From the NCBI RefSeq assembly GCF_029223285.1, contig NZ_JARHUJ010000003.1, forward strand, positions 868,001-932,000: a stretch of 64,000 bases of DNA, written 5' to 3'. The stretch comes from Paraflavitalea sp. CAU 1676. Its GTDB lineage: Bacteria > Bacteroidota > Bacteroidia > Chitinophagales > Chitinophagaceae. The notes under the pieces were generated by a model. That model was not told the DNA's origin, searched no databases, and saw only the letters and a list, made by a program, of their open reading frames with translations. The position numbers and the translations under genes were made by a program. This document shows, piece after piece, positions 63,052 to 64,000 of this stretch (position 1 is the stretch's first letter; every line of letters begins with the position of its first letter).

Positions 63052-63678
63052 ATATTGATAAATGACCTTCCCTTGCCCGACTATGTTTCCAGTCTTTGCG
63101 TCAATGTCTAAATATAAACAGCCGTCACAATCATTTTTACATTCCCAATAAAATTTGTCAGCTAAGCAATTGAGAATAGGGTCTAAGCCTTTTCTTTTCA
63201 TACCATTTTTCAAGGCAATCTCAATCGCCTTTGTTCTTGTTATGGTCAATTTTTTATCTATGAATTGTCTAAATGCAGTTAAGTGAAAAATACGATAATC
63301 GACAACTTTTAAACTGGAATCAAAGTCAGCCCAAAATAGGCTAAGCGTGTCGCCTTTGTATAGAAAGTCATATAAAATTTGGTATCTGCTTGGCAATTGT
63401 GTCAAAGTGTCCTTTACACTTAAAACAACATTCTCGTATTCAAAGCCTGTTGCTCGTCTGTCAAAACTGAAGTATTCGTAAAACTCTTTATCACTAACCT
63501 TTGACTTTAATAATTGCTGTGTCAAACGTAAACAACTGTCAAAATTTGATTGTAACTGTTTGTTGGAAGTTGTAAGTTTAACCGAGGTACTCACATGCTT
63601 TTGTTGCGCGTCAGTCGAGCAGCCAACCAACAAGAGTGTTAACAAGAAAGAAAAGAGTAAATGTATTTTCAATGTCAT
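63049..63678 (-). CDS. Hypothetical lipoprotein
   Basis: 209 residues from the Met at 63678. The signal and lipobox (LLLVGCS) are clear; the rest is not recognised, with a C-terminal strand region (CLYLDIDAKTGNIVGQG) like a small beta-barrel end. Framed by a perfect 14-bp inverted repeat, so it forms a discrete module. Confidence 0.65.
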   Translation of the reverse strand: MTLKIHLLFSFLLTLLLVGCSTDAQQKHVSTSVKLTTSNKQLQSNFDSCLRLTQQLLKSKVSDKEFYEYFSFDRRATGFEYENVVLSVKDTLTQLPSRYQILYDFLYKGDTLSLFWADFDSSLKVVDYRIFHLTAFRQFIDKKLTITRTKAIEIALKNGMKRKGLDPILNCLADKFYWECKNDCDGCLYLDIDAKTGNIVGQGKVIYQY

Positions 63679-63713
63679 TTTTATCAGCAAGATGCTTAAT
63701 TAATGTGTTCCCA

Positions 63714-63727
63714 TAATGGCAGCTAAC
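63714..63727. repeat. Right 14-bp inverted repeat of the lipoprotein module
   Basis: TAATGGCAGCTAAC, the reverse complement of 63038-63051. Confidence 0.6.
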
Positions 63728-63787
63728 GGTTTGCAGCTTGCCGAAGGCGGGGCTTCGAAGCACCATCTGTCAAGCTACGATTAATGT

Positions 63788-64000
63788 TTATTCGGAGCCG
63801 AAAAGTTTCTGCCACCACGTCCGCCCCGCTTTTGGAAAGGTGCTATTAGTGGCTGGGCTTTCTTCTCGGTTCGCATTATACTCAAGTCTTTGTCTAATGT
63901 AGTCGTTTAATAGCTCCTGTTCTTCAGGATCATTCGACTTTGATTTTAATTCGTCAAAATAGTCCAACAGTTCCTTTGCTTTTTGTTTTGAAATTGTCAG
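63788..64000 (-). CDS. C-terminal part of a hypothetical protein, cut by the window edge
   Basis: 70 residues to the stop at 63788; the start is beyond the window. Charged helical region ending in a Trp-rich GRTWWQKLFGSE tail. Not recognised. Confidence 0.6.
   Translation of the reverse strand: MTISKQKAKELLDYFDELKSKSNDPEEQELLNDYIRQRLEYNANREESPATNSTFPKAGRTWWQKLFGSE

Noticed and set aside
1-64000. CRISPR arrays and insertion sequences
   Set aside because: No regularly spaced repeats or transposase genes were found on either strand by eye.

Overview
The window is a Bacteroidota chromosome segment, most likely from the Chitinophagaceae or a close relative. This rests on an outer-membrane TonB-dependent receptor of the large beta-barrel type, Bacteroidota-type promoter elements (TAnnTTTG), start codons without Shine-Dalgarno sequences, and phage genes of families typical of this phylum. 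About 49.6 kb of it is one apparently intact temperate phage genome.

Left host flank (1-2779): the start of a tail-specific protease (Prc/CtpA) cut by the window edge, and a secreted beta-lactamase-family serine hydrolase. Prophage (2780-52427): inserted into the 3' half of tRNA-His(GTG). It is bounded by a perfect 49-bp direct repeat, with a shared 18-bp motif just inside each end. Nearly all its genes are on the minus strand, so the layout is clearest read from right to left. It runs: tyrosine recombinase; small regulators; a plus-strand lysogeny block (repressor-like gene, membrane SGNH hydrolase, lipoprotein); operator-bearing switch region; small early genes; a region with tRNA-like genes; HNH protein; sliding clamp; a PRTRC cassette (E, C, F, B, ThiF); DUF4373 replication protein; RuvC-like nuclease; a run of small accessory genes; RNA ligase. 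Then comes the late region: small and large terminase, portal, scaffold, major capsid, neck and tail genes, tail chaperone-like pair, tape measure, tail fibre and enzyme genes, esterase, membrane/spanin-like lysis genes and a CHAP endolysin. The long tape measure and absence of sheath genes point to a siphovirus.

Right host flank (52428-64000): a hypothetical protein, a DUF445-like membrane protein, a TonB-dependent receptor, an AT-rich SMEK-NACHT-pentapeptide gene that looks like a defence gene, an RDD membrane protein, an SGNH esterase, and a short run of single-gene modules. One of these modules is framed by a perfect 14-bp inverted repeat.

The strongest leads are three. First, a PRTRC ubiquitin-like conjugation cassette (Ub-like protein C, E2-like protein B, E1-like ThiF) sits inside a phage, next to a phage sliding clamp. 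Second, SGNH hydrolases occur on both sides of the phage life cycle: two in tail proteins and one membrane-anchored and placed with the lysogeny genes, suggesting receptor deacetylation and serotype conversion. Third, the SMEK-NACHT gene is a candidate anti-phage system. All functions are inferred from sequence reading alone.
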